DNA of 57,726 nt from Pseudomonas kairouanensis (GTDB lineage: Bacteria > Pseudomonadota > Gammaproteobacteria > Pseudomonadales > Pseudomonadaceae): contig NZ_QUZU01000039.1 in assembly GCF_004682055.1 (NCBI RefSeq), positions 1 through 57,726 of the forward strand, read 5' to 3'. Within the stretch, counting starts at the first letter, position 1, and each line of letters begins with the position of its first letter. Both the position numbers and the translations under genes were made by a program. Below, in pieces: positions 24,955 to 33,336 of the stretch. The notes beneath the pieces are model-generated. The model was given only the letters and a program-made list of their open reading frames with translations. It did no database searches and was not told where the DNA came from.

Positions 24955-25735
24955 ATTCATCCCGTCCGAGGGCTGCAGCACGCAGACCATGGGGCGGGCC
25001 AGCCTGGACTACATGGTGTTTGGCGAGGCGTATTTTTACCGCGATACCAACGCCTTCGGCGAAGTCCTGGAGATGCAGCACCTACCGGCGATCAACATGC
25101 GGGTGAAGGTCGACGGCGGTTTCAGAATGCTGCTACCCGACAGCAAGTACATGGACTTCAACCAGGATGAAATCGAACACGTCCTGGACTACGACGTGGA
25201 ACAGAACATCTACGGCGTGCCCGACTACCTGGGCGGACTGCAGGCGCTATTGCTCAACGAAGCCGCGACCCTGTTCCGCCGGCGCTATTACAGCAACGGC
25301 GCGCACGCGGGTTACATCTTCTACACCAACGACCCGGACCTGACCGAGGAAGACGAAGACAACCTGCGCGCCCAAATCAGCGCCAGTAAGGGTGTGGGTA
25401 ACTTTCGCTCGATGTTTGTGAACATCCCCAACGGCAAAGAAAACGCTATTCAGATCATCCCCGTGGGTGATTTCCAGGCCAAAGACGAGCTGGAGAAGGT
25501 GAAAAACATCACGCGCAACGACGTGATCGCCGCTTGGCGAATGAACCCTGCCCTGGCCGGGATCATCCCGGAAAACAGCGGAGGGTTTGGGGACATTGAA
25601 AAGATTGATCGCGTGTACACCAGCAATGAGATCAGGCCGATTTGCCAATTGTTCGACCAGTTGAATGACACTCTTAGAAAAGATCGAAAATTTTCCTGGA
25701 GAAATCAAAAAACACCAGACAATTCAACTACATAA
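24701..25735 (+). CDS. Portal protein (gpQ)
   Basis: The 344-residue protein, the same length as I recall for P2 gpQ, contains FTFGEPEQVL, REFIPSEG, GEAYFYRDTN and DVEQNIYGVPDYLGGLQALLLNEAATLFRRRYYSNGAH split over the portal clip and wing. It forms the dodecameric DNA gate. The final 25 residues are Lys/Asn/Thr-rich, and the DNA becomes AT-rich from about 25665, unlike family ends. A recombination joint near the 3' end is plausible. Confidence 0.9.
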   Translation: MPKPRHKKPQASQQVQQPQPMRAFTFGEPEQVLSGNIGEYLGVFLSDDGEIYKPPVSRAGLAKLLRANAHHGAIPKFKRNLLLREFIPSEGCSTQTMGRASLDYMVFGEAYFYRDTNAFGEVLEMQHLPAINMRVKVDGGFRMLLPDSKYMDFNQDEIEHVLDYDVEQNIYGVPDYLGGLQALLLNEAATLFRRRYYSNGAHAGYIFYTNDPDLTEEDEDNLRAQISASKGVGNFRSMFVNIPNGKENAIQIIPVGDFQAKDELEKVKNITRNDVIAAWRMNPALAGIIPENSGGFGDIEKIDRVYTSNEIRPICQLFDQLNDTLRKDRKFSWRNQKTPDNSTT

Positions 25736-25810
25736 ACACAAACAAACAGCATTAAACACTGTTTATTCTGCCAAAATAGTGGCGCCTTGCTACACCCTGG
25801 GGAGGGAAAC

Positions 25811-26068
25811 ATGCGAGTAACTTGTAAATGCGGGCACAAGGGAAGGATAGCGTCCAGGGAGGCGCTATCTGAGGATTTCTCAAAGCTCTACTGCCAATGC
25901 CTTGATGCCCAGTGCGGGCACACCTGGGTAGCAAATCTCACCTTTTCACACACCATCAGCCCATCAGCTCAAACCTTCGAACGGATGTTGATAGATCGTC
26001 TGCAGGAAATGCCGATGGCTCAGCAACGCGAGCTTTTCGACAGGTTGAGTTCGCGGCCTTCGGCTTGA
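25811..26068 (+). CDS. Ogr/Delta-like zinc-finger late gene activator
   Basis: The 85-residue protein begins MRVTCKCGHKGRIASREALS and contains YCQCLDAQCGHTW, the C-x(1-2)-C ... C-x4-C finger with the TF/TW ending typical of P2 Ogr. These proteins bind upstream of late promoters and contact the alpha subunit of RNA polymerase. GGAGGG is 5 bp before the ATG, so the start is clear. A small dyad, AAACA-C-TGTTT at 25752-25762, precedes it. In P2 ogr lies beyond the tail genes; here it follows the portal gene. Confidence 0.85.
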   Translation: MRVTCKCGHKGRIASREALSEDFSKLYCQCLDAQCGHTWVANLTFSHTISPSAQTFERMLIDRLQEMPMAQQRELFDRLSSRPSA

Positions 26069-26113
26069 TGTACAGACCGCCGACGCGAGAGGCCGGCGGG
26101 TAAGTGCAGATCG

Positions 26114-26299
26114 TTACAGTCGGTCATCGCCCCCGTAACTCATCACGATAACTTCCGTGACTCGGCGGATTTTCTGCTTATCGCCATCGTTCATCGAGCG
26201 AAAGAGCCGAATCAAACGACGCTCACGGTCGTTTAAGTTGCTCCAGTCGAGATCGTCGGTGGTCGAGGTAAGGCAGTCAATTTGAACGTGATCCAACAT
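26114..26299 (-). CDS. Small protein resembling the C-terminal region of the repressors (61 aa)
   Basis: The 61-residue protein contains LNDRERRLIRLFRSMNDGD, a helical stretch closely parallel to the C-terminal LNEIESRVVEQFRSIPDDD of the neighbouring XRE repressor. It has no helix-turn-helix of its own. GGAGAAA stands 5 bp before the ATG. It could modulate repressor oligomerisation, or be a remnant of a duplicated repressor. The role is inference from similarity. Confidence 0.6.
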   Translation of the reverse strand: MLDHVQIDCLTSTTDDLDWSNLNDRERRLIRLFRSMNDGDKQKIRRVTEVIVMSYGGDDRL

Positions 26300-26396
26300 G
26301 CGTGTTTCTCCATATATGCATTGCTGAATCGAAGGTATCGACCACGTAAAACTTTGAAAGGAGTAGGTTGAGAAATGATGAAAACTCTACCACCCG

Positions 26397-26759
26397 CTAT
26401 TTGGGGTGTCGTGCTACGTCATCAGCCATGGCCCTTAAAATTCGGACAATTGTCCGCTGATCATCATCAGGGATACTGCGAAACTGCTCGACCACTCTGC
26501 TTTCAATCTCGTTTAAACCCGTGCTTAGCAGACGCTGCCCAGAAATCACATAGACCGTATCGACTCCAAGAGCCGCTACGCCCGCAAGGTATGAGGTATC
26601 CGGGTTCCGTCCACCGCGCTCATAGCTACCTTGAGTGTTTCGATTCACACCTCCTGCCTGTGCTAAGTCCTCCTGACTCAAGCTCAACCGTATGCGTTCT
26701 TCGCGCAAACGGTTACCTACAGAACCTTCATTCCCTGAATCGGATGCACAATTTTTCAA
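26397..26759 (-). CDS. XRE-family phage repressor
   Basis: This protein of about 120 residues has a helix-turn-helix (NRLREERIRLSLSQEDLAQ ... NTQGSYERGGRNP), then a helical C-terminus. There is no peptidase domain, so it is not a RecA-cleaved repressor of the LexA/CI type. No ATG fits; I chose the TTG at 26759, with AGGG 7 bp upstream. It is divergent from the gp16-like gene across an 85-bp control region, the normal lysogeny-switch layout. Confidence 0.82.
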   Translation of the reverse strand: MKNCASDSGNEGSVGNRLREERIRLSLSQEDLAQAGGVNRNTQGSYERGGRNPDTSYLAGVAALGVDTVYVISGQRLLSTGLNEIESRVVEQFRSIPDDDQRTIVRILRAMADDVARHPK

Positions 26760-26844
26760 GCTAAGACCCTGTACAAGACCAAATTTAAGTGCATAATCAC
26801 CTCCAATGAACACAAAACAACCCGTTTCAACAGGAGTGAACACT
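26760..26844. promoter_or_regulatory. Divergent switch promoter region
   Basis: This interval separates repressor and early operon. On the plus strand TGTACA at 26770-26775 and CATAAT at 26792-26797 lie 16 bp apart, a plausible early promoter. AGGAG near 26831 serves the ATG at 26845. The repressor promoter was not clear, and I saw no convincing long operator dyads. Confidence 0.45.
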
Positions 26845-27045
26845 ATGCCCGCGCCAGTTACACCCGAGCAAGCCCGCGCCGCGCTTGATAGGAAAGGTAT
26901 GAGCATTGCCGAATTTAGTCGCACCCATGATCTGAACAAGAATTTGGTCAGCGACCTTTTGAACGGTCGTCGAAAAGGTCGCCGTGGGGAGGCACATCGC
27001 GCCGCCGTACTACTAGGCATCAAAGACGGCGTGATCGCACAGTAA
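26845..27045 (+). CDS. BcepMu gp16-like DNA-binding protein (Cox/Cro role)
   Basis: The 66-residue protein begins MPAPVTPEQARAALDRKGMS. It contains IAEFSRTHDLNKNLVSDLL-NGRRKGRRGEAHRAAVLLG, the pattern of the BcepMu gp16 family of small helix-turn-helix proteins. As first early gene it should oppose the repressor and may act as excisionase. I prefer the ATG at 26845, preceded by AGGAG, over the ATG at 26806. The stop overlaps the next start (TAATG). Confidence 0.8.
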   Translation: MPAPVTPEQARAALDRKGMSIAEFSRTHDLNKNLVSDLLNGRRKGRRGEAHRAAVLLGIKDGVIAQ

Positions 27046-27554
27046 TGGCCAGCGCCCTGAAGGAACAGCAGAAGATGGAAAGCCAGGTTCTAAAAACTCG
27101 CCGCGAAGTCGTCAGTGCAATTATTTGCACCTTCGAAGGTGGCCGCGAATGTGCCGCCGCCAGGATCGGCCTGCCACTTAAGAAGTTTGATAACCACGCA
27201 TATGAGAACAACAACTGTCGTCCGTTGACGGATGCGCAGATTTTCCAGCTAGAGCAAGTCACCGGCACCCAGCACTTTCCCAACTATGTGGCGGCGATGT
27301 ACGGGGGAATGTTCGTACCAGTTACCCACCCCGAGAACCTGGACAACGTGGAGATGTATGCACGGGCTATGCAGAGTTCGGCCAAACAGGGAACGGTTGA
27401 TCAAGCCATTGCCCAGGCGCTTGAAGACGGTGTGATCACTGACGCCGAAGCCGAATTGATTCAGAACGCCCACACGTTGCACATGGCAGCACGTACTGCT
27501 GAAGTCTATGCAGCGATCGATCTCTACCGCGTCAAATCGGGGAAAGCCAAATGA
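27045..27554 (+). CDS. CII/YmfL-family phage regulatory protein
   Basis: The 169-residue protein has an N-terminal helix-turn-helix-like region (VVSAIICTFEGGRECAAARIGLP ... DAQIFQLEQVTGT) that fits the phage CII/YmfL family, followed by helices with many acidic residues. These proteins sit second in many P2-type early operons and regulate lysogeny or late timing. Coupled at both ends (TAATG before, ATGA after). Confidence 0.75.
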   Translation: MASALKEQQKMESQVLKTRREVVSAIICTFEGGRECAAARIGLPLKKFDNHAYENNNCRPLTDAQIFQLEQVTGTQHFPNYVAAMYGGMFVPVTHPENLDNVEMYARAMQSSAKQGTVDQAIAQALEDGVITDAEAELIQNAHTLHMAARTAEVYAAIDLYRVKSGKAK

Positions 27555-27913
27555 ATAACGCCTCCACGGACATGGACTATCGCAGCACCATCCGGGCCGC
27601 TGCACTCGCATTTCTGGAACGCCATCAAGCCGAACACCTGGGCGATCAGGGTCAATTTATTGAACGGACTGTCAACCACCTGGTGGATAGCTTCCAGGCC
27701 GATAAACCGTTTGCGATTCGAATTACTTGTGAGGCTTTGGGAGATCTTGCCGAAATCAATGTTCGACAACAGATCGACTTCAAAGCCAGCAAATCAGATG
27801 CGGTGGTCATCACCGATCCTATACGCGGCTGCACCTGGTCAGTGCCTGTCCACCTGATCTATGAACACCTGATAGCTGCCGGCCGCGCCACTCGCATTAC
27901 CCCCGCTACCTAA
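27551..27913 (+). CDS. Hypothetical early phage protein, 120 aa
   Basis: The protein begins MNNASTDMDYRSTIRAAALA and looks like a helical N-terminus plus a beta-rich half (FAIRITCEALGDLAEINVRQ, GCTWSVPVHLIYEHL). The start overlaps the previous stop as ATGA, so it belongs to the replication operon. I recognise no family. Confidence 0.7.
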   Translation: MNNASTDMDYRSTIRAAALAFLERHQAEHLGDQGQFIERTVNHLVDSFQADKPFAIRITCEALGDLAEINVRQQIDFKASKSDAVVITDPIRGCTWSVPVHLIYEHLIAAGRATRITPAT

Positions 27914-27986
27914 CACCCCTTTACCAATGTCCTGAGCCTACCTGCCGTGGGTTTGGGTGAGCTGCGCCCAAAAACGAGGCTTCACG

Positions 27987-28220
27987 ATGGCAACCGCCGT
28001 AATTGTCACCACCCAACTGCCACCCGCAGAGGCCGAAGCGTTGTTGGCCAACCTGCGCGAACAGTATCGCTTGAGCCTCAACGACTATTGGTACGCCGAC
28101 CAATTTCGCCTTGTTGCGGACGGTCTGCGCCACGGCGCAATTCTCGCTCACGTCCCGGTAATGGCTGCGCAAAAACGCCTTATGGCAGCCCTGTCCCACA
28201 GCCTCAAAGCAGTGAAGTAA
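27987..28220 (+). CDS. Hypothetical early phage protein, 77 aa
   Basis: The protein begins MATAVIVTTQLPPAEAEALL and is helical, with a YWYADQFRLVADGLRHG stretch. GAGG at 7 bp precedes the ATG; an upstream in-frame ATG at 27957 lacks such a site. It ends 4 bp before the primase-helicase gene. No family was recognised; position suggests a replication accessory. Confidence 0.7.
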   Translation: MATAVIVTTQLPPAEAEALLANLREQYRLSLNDYWYADQFRLVADGLRHGAILAHVPVMAAQKRLMAALSHSLKAVK

Positions 28221-28224
28221 CCCC

Positions 28225-31023
28225 ATGAAAGAAGATCTTCGCCACGACGTGTTGCAACGCCTCCAGTCCGACTTCGGGCTCAAGCACCGCACAGGCACCG
28301 ATTACATGCGCGGCGGCACCTGCCCCAAGTGCAAAAAAAAGGAGCTGTACTCCCGGTTTGACACGCCATGGATGGTCATCTGTGGTCGCCCTGAAAAGTG
28401 TGGCCACACCCTGCACGTGAAAGAGCTGTACGACGATCTGTTTGAAGACTGGAGCAAACGTGCGCCGGCGACAGACCAACATCCCAACGCCACCGCACGC
28501 GCTTACCTGGAGTTCGCCCGGGGCTTTCGGTTTGAGCTGATCCAGGGATGGTTCACCCAGGAAACGTTCTATTCCGTCGAACACAACGCCGGCAGCGCGA
28601 CCGTGCGCTTCGCCCTGGATAAAGGTGGCTGGTGGGAGCGACTGATAGATCAGCCGCACCGCTTCGGCAAGATGAAGGCTCGCTTCAAGTCCAAGGACAG
28701 CTATCGCGGCGTCTGGTGGTGCCCGCCCTGCGTCGATCTGCTTGAGGCCAAGGAAATCTGGATCGTTGAAGGGATCTTCGACGCCATCGCCCTGGTGCAT
28801 AACGACATTGCCGCCGTATCGGCCATGTCCTCCAATGCATTCCCTGGGGACTCGCTTAAGGAGCTGGTTAAAACCCGGGAAGGCGGGAAGCTGCCCAAAC
28901 TGATTTGGGCTCTGGACAATGAACCGAGCGCAAACGCCTACACCCGGCGCTGGGTGCGCGAAGCCCGTGCCCTGGGCTTCATCTGCGAGTCCGCGCAGAT
29001 CCCGCAACGCGACGGCCGCAAGTCTGACTGGAACGATCTTCACCAGCGCTGGAACTTCATCCAGGACGAAACCAAACGTGCTGACCAGATCGCCACCGAC
29101 CTCAAGCAAGCGCGTCACCAGGGTGCCCTGCTGCTGGCCGAGAGCGCTGCGGAAAAGGCTTTGCTCATGTACGACTGGAACAAGCGCGGGGAATTTCACC
29201 TGGGCTTCGGCAACCGTCTGTACTGGTTCAAATTGGACATGGAGAAATTCAACCGCGCCATGTCCGACATCGAGGACAGCGAGAACCACGACGACCAGCT
29301 GCTCAACCAGGCGCAGCAACGCGAAAAAGCACTGCAGCAGTCCGGCAGCGTCGTGGAGATTGCCAACTGCTACCCCCAGGCCCTGTATTTCCAACGCAAC
29401 GAGGTAACAGACGAGTCCTGGTACTACATGCGCGTGGACTTCCCCCACGACTCCGAAAGCGTGAAAAACACGTTCACCAGCGGCCAGCTGTCGGCCGCAA
29501 GCGAATTCAAAAAGCGGCTGCTCGGTATGGCGGCGGGTGCAATGTTTACCGGCAGTGGCCAGCAGCTCGACAAGCTCATGAAAGATCAGTTGTTCGGCAT
29601 CAAAACCGTTTCGACCATCGACTACGTGGGCTACAGCAAGGAGTACGCCTGCTACGTCTACGGCGACATCGCGATCAAGGACGGCACCACCTACAAGGTC
29701 AACAGTGAAGACTATTTCGAGTTCGGCAAGCTGCGCCTGAAAACCCTGCAGAAAGGCGTCCCGATCAAGCTGCAGCGCGAAGCCAAGGCCTTTGACGAGA
29801 AGTGGGTGCAATTGCTGTGGACCTGCTTCGGCGCCCAGGGCTTCGTCGCATTGGTTTTCTTCTTTGGTTCGCTGTACTGCGAACAGATCCGCGCCCGTTA
29901 CCAGTCCTTCCCGTTCCTGGAAGCCACGGGTGAGGCCGGCGCCGGCAAAACAACCCTGCTGAACCTCCTCTGGAAACTGCTGGGCCGCGAAGGCTACGAA
30001 GGATTTGACCCTATGAAATCTACCAAGGCCGGGCGCTCTCGCCTGATGGGCCAGGTCTCCGGCATGCCGGTGGTGTTCCTGGAAGCGGATCGCCACGGCG
30101 ATGATCGGGCACACGCTAAAACCTTCGAATGGGACGAGCTGAAAGACTTCTACGGTGGCGGCACCCTGGCCACCAAAGGCGTCAAGACCGCCGGCAACGA
30201 AACGTACGAGCCACCATTCCGGGGAACGATCGCCATCAGCCAGAACGCAGCTGTGGTCGCTCACGAGGCAATCATGACGCGCATTGTGAAGCTGCACTTC
30301 GTGCGCCCGACCGTCACACCTGAAAGCCGTGCTGCAGCGGATCAACTCAACGCCCTGAACGGCGGCACCCTCAGCCACTTCCTGTTGCGGGCCGTGGGCA
30401 AAGAATCCGCGGTGCTTGAGCTGTTCGCCCAACGTATGCCCGAACACGAATCGAAACTGCGCCGTTTGCACACCCATTGCTTCGCCTGCAGCACGGCCTA
30501 TGCCAGTGACCAGGGGAATTGCACCAGTTGCGGCTATGACCTGCGCGGCTACATCCGCGTGGAGCGCATCAGCAAAAACCACGCGCAAATGCTCTCTCTT
30601 CTGGACGGCATTCGCCTGGTACTGAAATTGAGTGACCCCCAGGTCGCTGCTACCCAGCGCCAGATCGTGCGGATGGCCATCGAGCGCCAGGCCTCGATCA
30701 GCTCCGACCACGCAGCCGTGGCCGAGTTTTGGGAGGTCTACGACTACCTCGAATCCTTGAGCGAAGACCCCGTGGTCGACCACAGCAGCGATCCCAGCGT
30801 GATCGCTATCAACCTCAACGAGTTTTGCGAACGCGCCGCCGAACACAAACAGAAGCTGGCCGACGTGGCCACGTTGCGCGACCTGCTCAAAGAGTCCCGT
30901 TCCCGCAAGTTCCTGGATAGCAACAAAGCCGTACACAGCGCCGTACGTGCTGCCTTCAACGGCCGCAACCCGTGTTCCCAACCCCGGCCGACCACAGTGA
31001 AGTGCTGGACATTCAAGGCGTAA
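28225..31023 (+). CDS. Primase-helicase replication protein (zinc finger, Toprim, P-loop ATPase)
   Basis: The 932-residue protein combines four parts: a primase zinc finger (Cys33, Cys36, Cys53, Cys59); a Toprim domain with IVEGIFDAIAL near 178-190 and LIWALDNEP about 50 residues later; a P-loop ATPase with GEAGAGKTT near 569-577 and VVFLEAD near 614; and a second C4 finger near 752-772 followed by a possible winged-helix C-terminus (EFCERAAEHK ... KFLDSNKAVHSAV). This resembles the logic of P4 alpha, where one protein binds the origin, primes and unwinds. It replaces the P2 gpA nickase. No truncation is visible. Confidence 0.9.
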   Translation: MKEDLRHDVLQRLQSDFGLKHRTGTDYMRGGTCPKCKKKELYSRFDTPWMVICGRPEKCGHTLHVKELYDDLFEDWSKRAPATDQHPNATARAYLEFARGFRFELIQGWFTQETFYSVEHNAGSATVRFALDKGGWWERLIDQPHRFGKMKARFKSKDSYRGVWWCPPCVDLLEAKEIWIVEGIFDAIALVHNDIAAVSAMSSNAFPGDSLKELVKTREGGKLPKLIWALDNEPSANAYTRRWVREARALGFICESAQIPQRDGRKSDWNDLHQRWNFIQDETKRADQIATDLKQARHQGALLLAESAAEKALLMYDWNKRGEFHLGFGNRLYWFKLDMEKFNRAMSDIEDSENHDDQLLNQAQQREKALQQSGSVVEIANCYPQALYFQRNEVTDESWYYMRVDFPHDSESVKNTFTSGQLSAASEFKKRLLGMAAGAMFTGSGQQLDKLMKDQLFGIKTVSTIDYVGYSKEYACYVYGDIAIKDGTTYKVNSEDYFEFGKLRLKTLQKGVPIKLQREAKAFDEKWVQLLWTCFGAQGFVALVFFFGSLYCEQIRARYQSFPFLEATGEAGAGKTTLLNLLWKLLGREGYEGFDPMKSTKAGRSRLMGQVSGMPVVFLEADRHGDDRAHAKTFEWDELKDFYGGGTLATKGVKTAGNETYEPPFRGTIAISQNAAVVAHEAIMTRIVKLHFVRPTVTPESRAAADQLNALNGGTLSHFLLRAVGKESAVLELFAQRMPEHESKLRRLHTHCFACSTAYASDQGNCTSCGYDLRGYIRVERISKNHAQMLSLLDGIRLVLKLSDPQVAATQRQIVRMAIERQASISSDHAAVAEFWEVYDYLESLSEDPVVDHSSDPSVIAINLNEFCERAAEHKQKLADVATLRDLLKESRSRKFLDSNKAVHSAVRAAFNGRNPCSQPRPTTVKCWTFKA

Positions 31024-31038
31024 AGGAGAGCAAGACAG

Positions 31039-31332
31039 ATGCAGATCCAAGTGTTTATGGGCAATGCCGGCGACGGCAAAACAAGCAAGCTGCAGTCCGT
31101 GCAGGACCGCCTGGAGTTCACCGGCGAGAGCGCGCCGATCATCCAGGCCGGTGCTTATGGGGAAGATGGTTTGTTGGAGATTCTGGAAGTCCGGGCAGCC
31201 GGTGGCCAGCGTGAAATCCTGGTGGACGACTGCAGCAGGCAACAGATTTTGAAGGTGTTGGAGTGGCAATCATGCGTTGAGCATGAGCCGGATTTTGACG
31301 GCCTGGTGATCCACCTGGCCCGTAAGGACTGA
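31039..31332 (+). CDS. Small P-loop protein, unknown function (97 aa)
   Basis: The protein opens MQIQVFMGNAGDGKTSKL, which satisfies the Walker A form GxxxxGK[ST]. It later shows REILVDDCS, a Walker-B-like hydrophobic strand ending in two Asp. At 97 residues it is far shorter than usual P-loop enzymes. It follows the primase-helicase by 15 bp and is probably cotranscribed. A helper for replication or partition is possible; nothing is proven. Confidence 0.7.
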   Translation: MQIQVFMGNAGDGKTSKLQSVQDRLEFTGESAPIIQAGAYGEDGLLEILEVRAAGGQREILVDDCSRQQILKVLEWQSCVEHEPDFDGLVIHLARKD

Positions 31333-31398
31333 CCTTAAAAGAAACAGTGCCGAGGAGTTGCAGCTCCCCGACACCTAACCGCAACAGAGGGCTATACC

Positions 31399-31647
31399 AT
31401 GCAAGCACAGAACCTAAGCAGCAGCGGCGCGAAGGCTACCACACCGGCACGCCACCTGGTGGCCACCGCGATTATCGGCGCGGCCGTCATTGGTTACCTG
31501 GTACACAAAACCCCTGAATCACGAACCCGCCTCGAAAGCCTCAGCAAGATGGCCAGCACCCTGGGCGAACTCAGCGCAACGGATGCCGCCGTCGTCGCGC
31601 AACTGCTCGCCAAACCGGCAACCCGGGGCGTATCGCGCAATGTCTGA
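31399..31647 (+). CDS. Small membrane protein, 82 aa
   Basis: There is one hydrophobic helix (HLVATAIIGAAVIGYLVH, about residues 20-37) followed by a helical soluble tail (LESLSKMASTLGELSATDAA). A possible GAGGG-like site lies upstream. It overlaps the next small gene and belongs to the tail of the replication operon. No family was recognised. Confidence 0.6.
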   Translation: MQAQNLSSSGAKATTPARHLVATAIIGAAVIGYLVHKTPESRTRLESLSKMASTLGELSATDAAVVAQLLAKPATRGVSRNV

Positions 31648-31810
31648 TAGTCCGGCAGCAACACCCGCACGGCGCTTCCCCTGGAACATCGACTACACCA
31701 GCCTTTGCGATCAGTGCGGCAGGTGGCGCGCCCAAGGTAACCATGACAAGTGCAGTCAGCGGCGCCAGCTGCAGAACGCGCATCTACGCAACAACACGCC
31801 CAAACGGTAG
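31640..31810 (+). CDS. Small Cys-containing phage protein, 56 aa
   Basis: The protein begins MSDSPAATPARRFPWNIDYT and contains CDQCGRWRAQGNHDKCSQRRQ, a compact C-x2-C ... C basic motif that may bind zinc and nucleic acid. The start overlaps the stop of the preceding gene by 8 bases. It is the last gene before the operon terminator. Confidence 0.6.
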   Translation: MSDSPAATPARRFPWNIDYTSLCDQCGRWRAQGNHDKCSQRRQLQNAHLRNNTPKR

Positions 31811-31845
31811 GCCGCGTCCACCAGAAGATGCGCTTCCAGATACTT

Positions 31846-31866
31846 GGCCCGGAAACGGGCCTTTTT
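31846..31866 (+). terminator. Terminator of the replication operon
   Basis: GGCCCG, a GAAA tetraloop and CGGGCC, followed by TTTTT, form a textbook intrinsic terminator. It lies 36 bp after the last early gene and before the integrase, separating the two units. Confidence 0.88.
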
Positions 31867-31916
31867 GTTTCCGATCGTCAGACTGTCGTTATACGAGCAC
31901 AGCGTTAGGGGTTTAC

Positions 31917-33101
31917 ATGAGTGGGGTCGAAGCTCGCGGTAATTCCGTGAGAATCTATTTTCAATACGACGGCGAAAAATGCCGTGAATCGATACCAGGA
32001 GGAAACAAACCGGCGACGGTAGCCCAGGCCAAGCGCTTGCTCGCCATCATTGAATACGAGATCGACTCAGGCACCTTTGATTACGCGCGCCATTTTCCCA
32101 ACTCAGCCAGGCTCGTGGAAAACACCTTCGGCCACTACCTGGATCTGTGGCTGCGGATTAAGGCCAACAGCGTGGCGGCCTCCAGTTATCGGGGCTACGC
32201 CAACAAGGCCGAAGTGCACGTGCGGCCGCGCTGGGGCAAGGTGCAGATCAACGCAATCGACCACCTGGACCTGCAGGTGTGGATTCAGGACACGCTGTCC
32301 AAGACACTCAAAAACAAGACCATCCGCGACATCATCAGCAACGTGCGCCAGGTATTCCGCCTCTACCGTACCCGAATGAAGGTCGCCCATGACCCCACCG
32401 AGGGCTTGATGGTGCGCCTGCCCGATCCCGAGGCGCCGGACCCGTTCACCCGGGCCGAAATCAAACAGATCCTGGACACGCCAACCACGCGCACCTATGA
32501 ACTGTTGATGGTGCAATTCATGCTGTGGGCCGGGCCCCGGGTTTCTGAAACCATCGCCTTGGCGTGGGAAGACGTCGACCTGGAACAGGGGACGGTGACT
32601 TTTCGCCGATCGAAGGTACGCGGCGCCTATCGAGTCACCAAAACCCGTCGCTCGATGCGCAAGGTTCGTCTGCTCGCTCCCGCTTGGGACGCGCTGCGCA
32701 AGATCGATGCACTGACTCGAAAGCGGAATGCGGAAACCGTGGAGATTGTTGAGCGGGACAACAAAACGGTACGCCGGCATACGCTGCATTTTGTGTTCTT
32801 GAATACCAAAAGCGGTCTGCCACACGCCAACGACTTTGTCGTACGCGACCGTTTTTTCAAAGCACACCTACTCGCTGCAGGGGTTCGTTATCGTGGACCA
32901 GGTCAATGCCGGCACACCTACGCCAGTCAGTTACTGACCACAGGCATCGCCTCGATTGATTGGATCGCCGAACAGATGGGGCATACCAACGGCAACATGA
33001 TCCGTCAGCACTACGGAACGTGGATCAATGAGGATGGGCCCGACGTGGTGGGGATGTTGCAGCTCGCGCTCAATCTCTCGCCGATCACAGCTCAACCGTA
33101 A
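31917..33101 (+). CDS. Tyrosine-type site-specific integrase
   Basis: The 394-residue protein has an N-terminal arm-binding region (VRIYFQYDGEKCRESI), a core-binding SAM-like domain (about 65-165), and a catalytic domain with Arg208 (GPRVSE), Arg332-His333 (QCRHTYAS), His356 (MGH) and Tyr366 (HYGTW). All key residues are present; Gln in place of the first His of the box is common in this subgroup. A weak promoter (TTGTTT, 18 bp, TTATAC) lies at 31865-31894. It should recombine attP with the tRNA-Ser end. Confidence 0.93.
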   Translation: MSGVEARGNSVRIYFQYDGEKCRESIPGGNKPATVAQAKRLLAIIEYEIDSGTFDYARHFPNSARLVENTFGHYLDLWLRIKANSVAASSYRGYANKAEVHVRPRWGKVQINAIDHLDLQVWIQDTLSKTLKNKTIRDIISNVRQVFRLYRTRMKVAHDPTEGLMVRLPDPEAPDPFTRAEIKQILDTPTTRTYELLMVQFMLWAGPRVSETIALAWEDVDLEQGTVTFRRSKVRGAYRVTKTRRSMRKVRLLAPAWDALRKIDALTRKRNAETVEIVERDNKTVRRHTLHFVFLNTKSGLPHANDFVVRDRFFKAHLLAAGVRYRGPGQCRHTYASQLLTTGIASIDWIAEQMGHTNGNMIRQHYGTWINEDGPDVVGMLQLALNLSPITAQP

Positions 33102-33336
33102 ATCCGCGCAGGCCCACCCCATCGGCAAAGCGACCTACGGCCGTCAGACTCGCCCAGGTGCGTAACGGCTCGCGCCGGGAACGCACCGGCACCAAGCGGG
33201 CCGTGGGACCTCCCAGGCGAATGGACAGCGTCCACTTATTGTTATCACCGGCGACACGGCCTACCACCGCTTCGCGGATCGCATGCTGGGCCACCAACGC
33301 TTTTAGGGTATCCGATTGAATCGCCCCGCCATTCAT
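33085..33336 (-). CDS. Hypothetical protein, 83 aa, last gene of a leftward cassette
   Basis: The protein begins MNGGAIQSDTLKALVAQHAI. Its short strands (KWTLSIRLGG, GLRGFTVEL) recall, weakly, ParC-type partition-associated proteins found on Pseudomonas mobile elements. The start overlaps the stop of the next gene as ATGA. Its 3' end overlaps the integrase 3' end by 17 bp in convergent orientation. Function unknown. Confidence 0.6.
   Translation of the reverse strand: MNGGAIQSDTLKALVAQHAIREAVVGRVAGDNNKWTLSIRLGGPTARLVPVRSRREPLRTWASLTAVGRFADGVGLRGFTVEL

Noticed and set aside
28204..31269. Very long minus-strand open frame (over 1000 codons) across the primase-helicase gene
   Set aside because: It is antisense to a gene with clear zinc-finger, Toprim and P-loop motifs. 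It has no recognisable domain and arises from GC-rich third positions.
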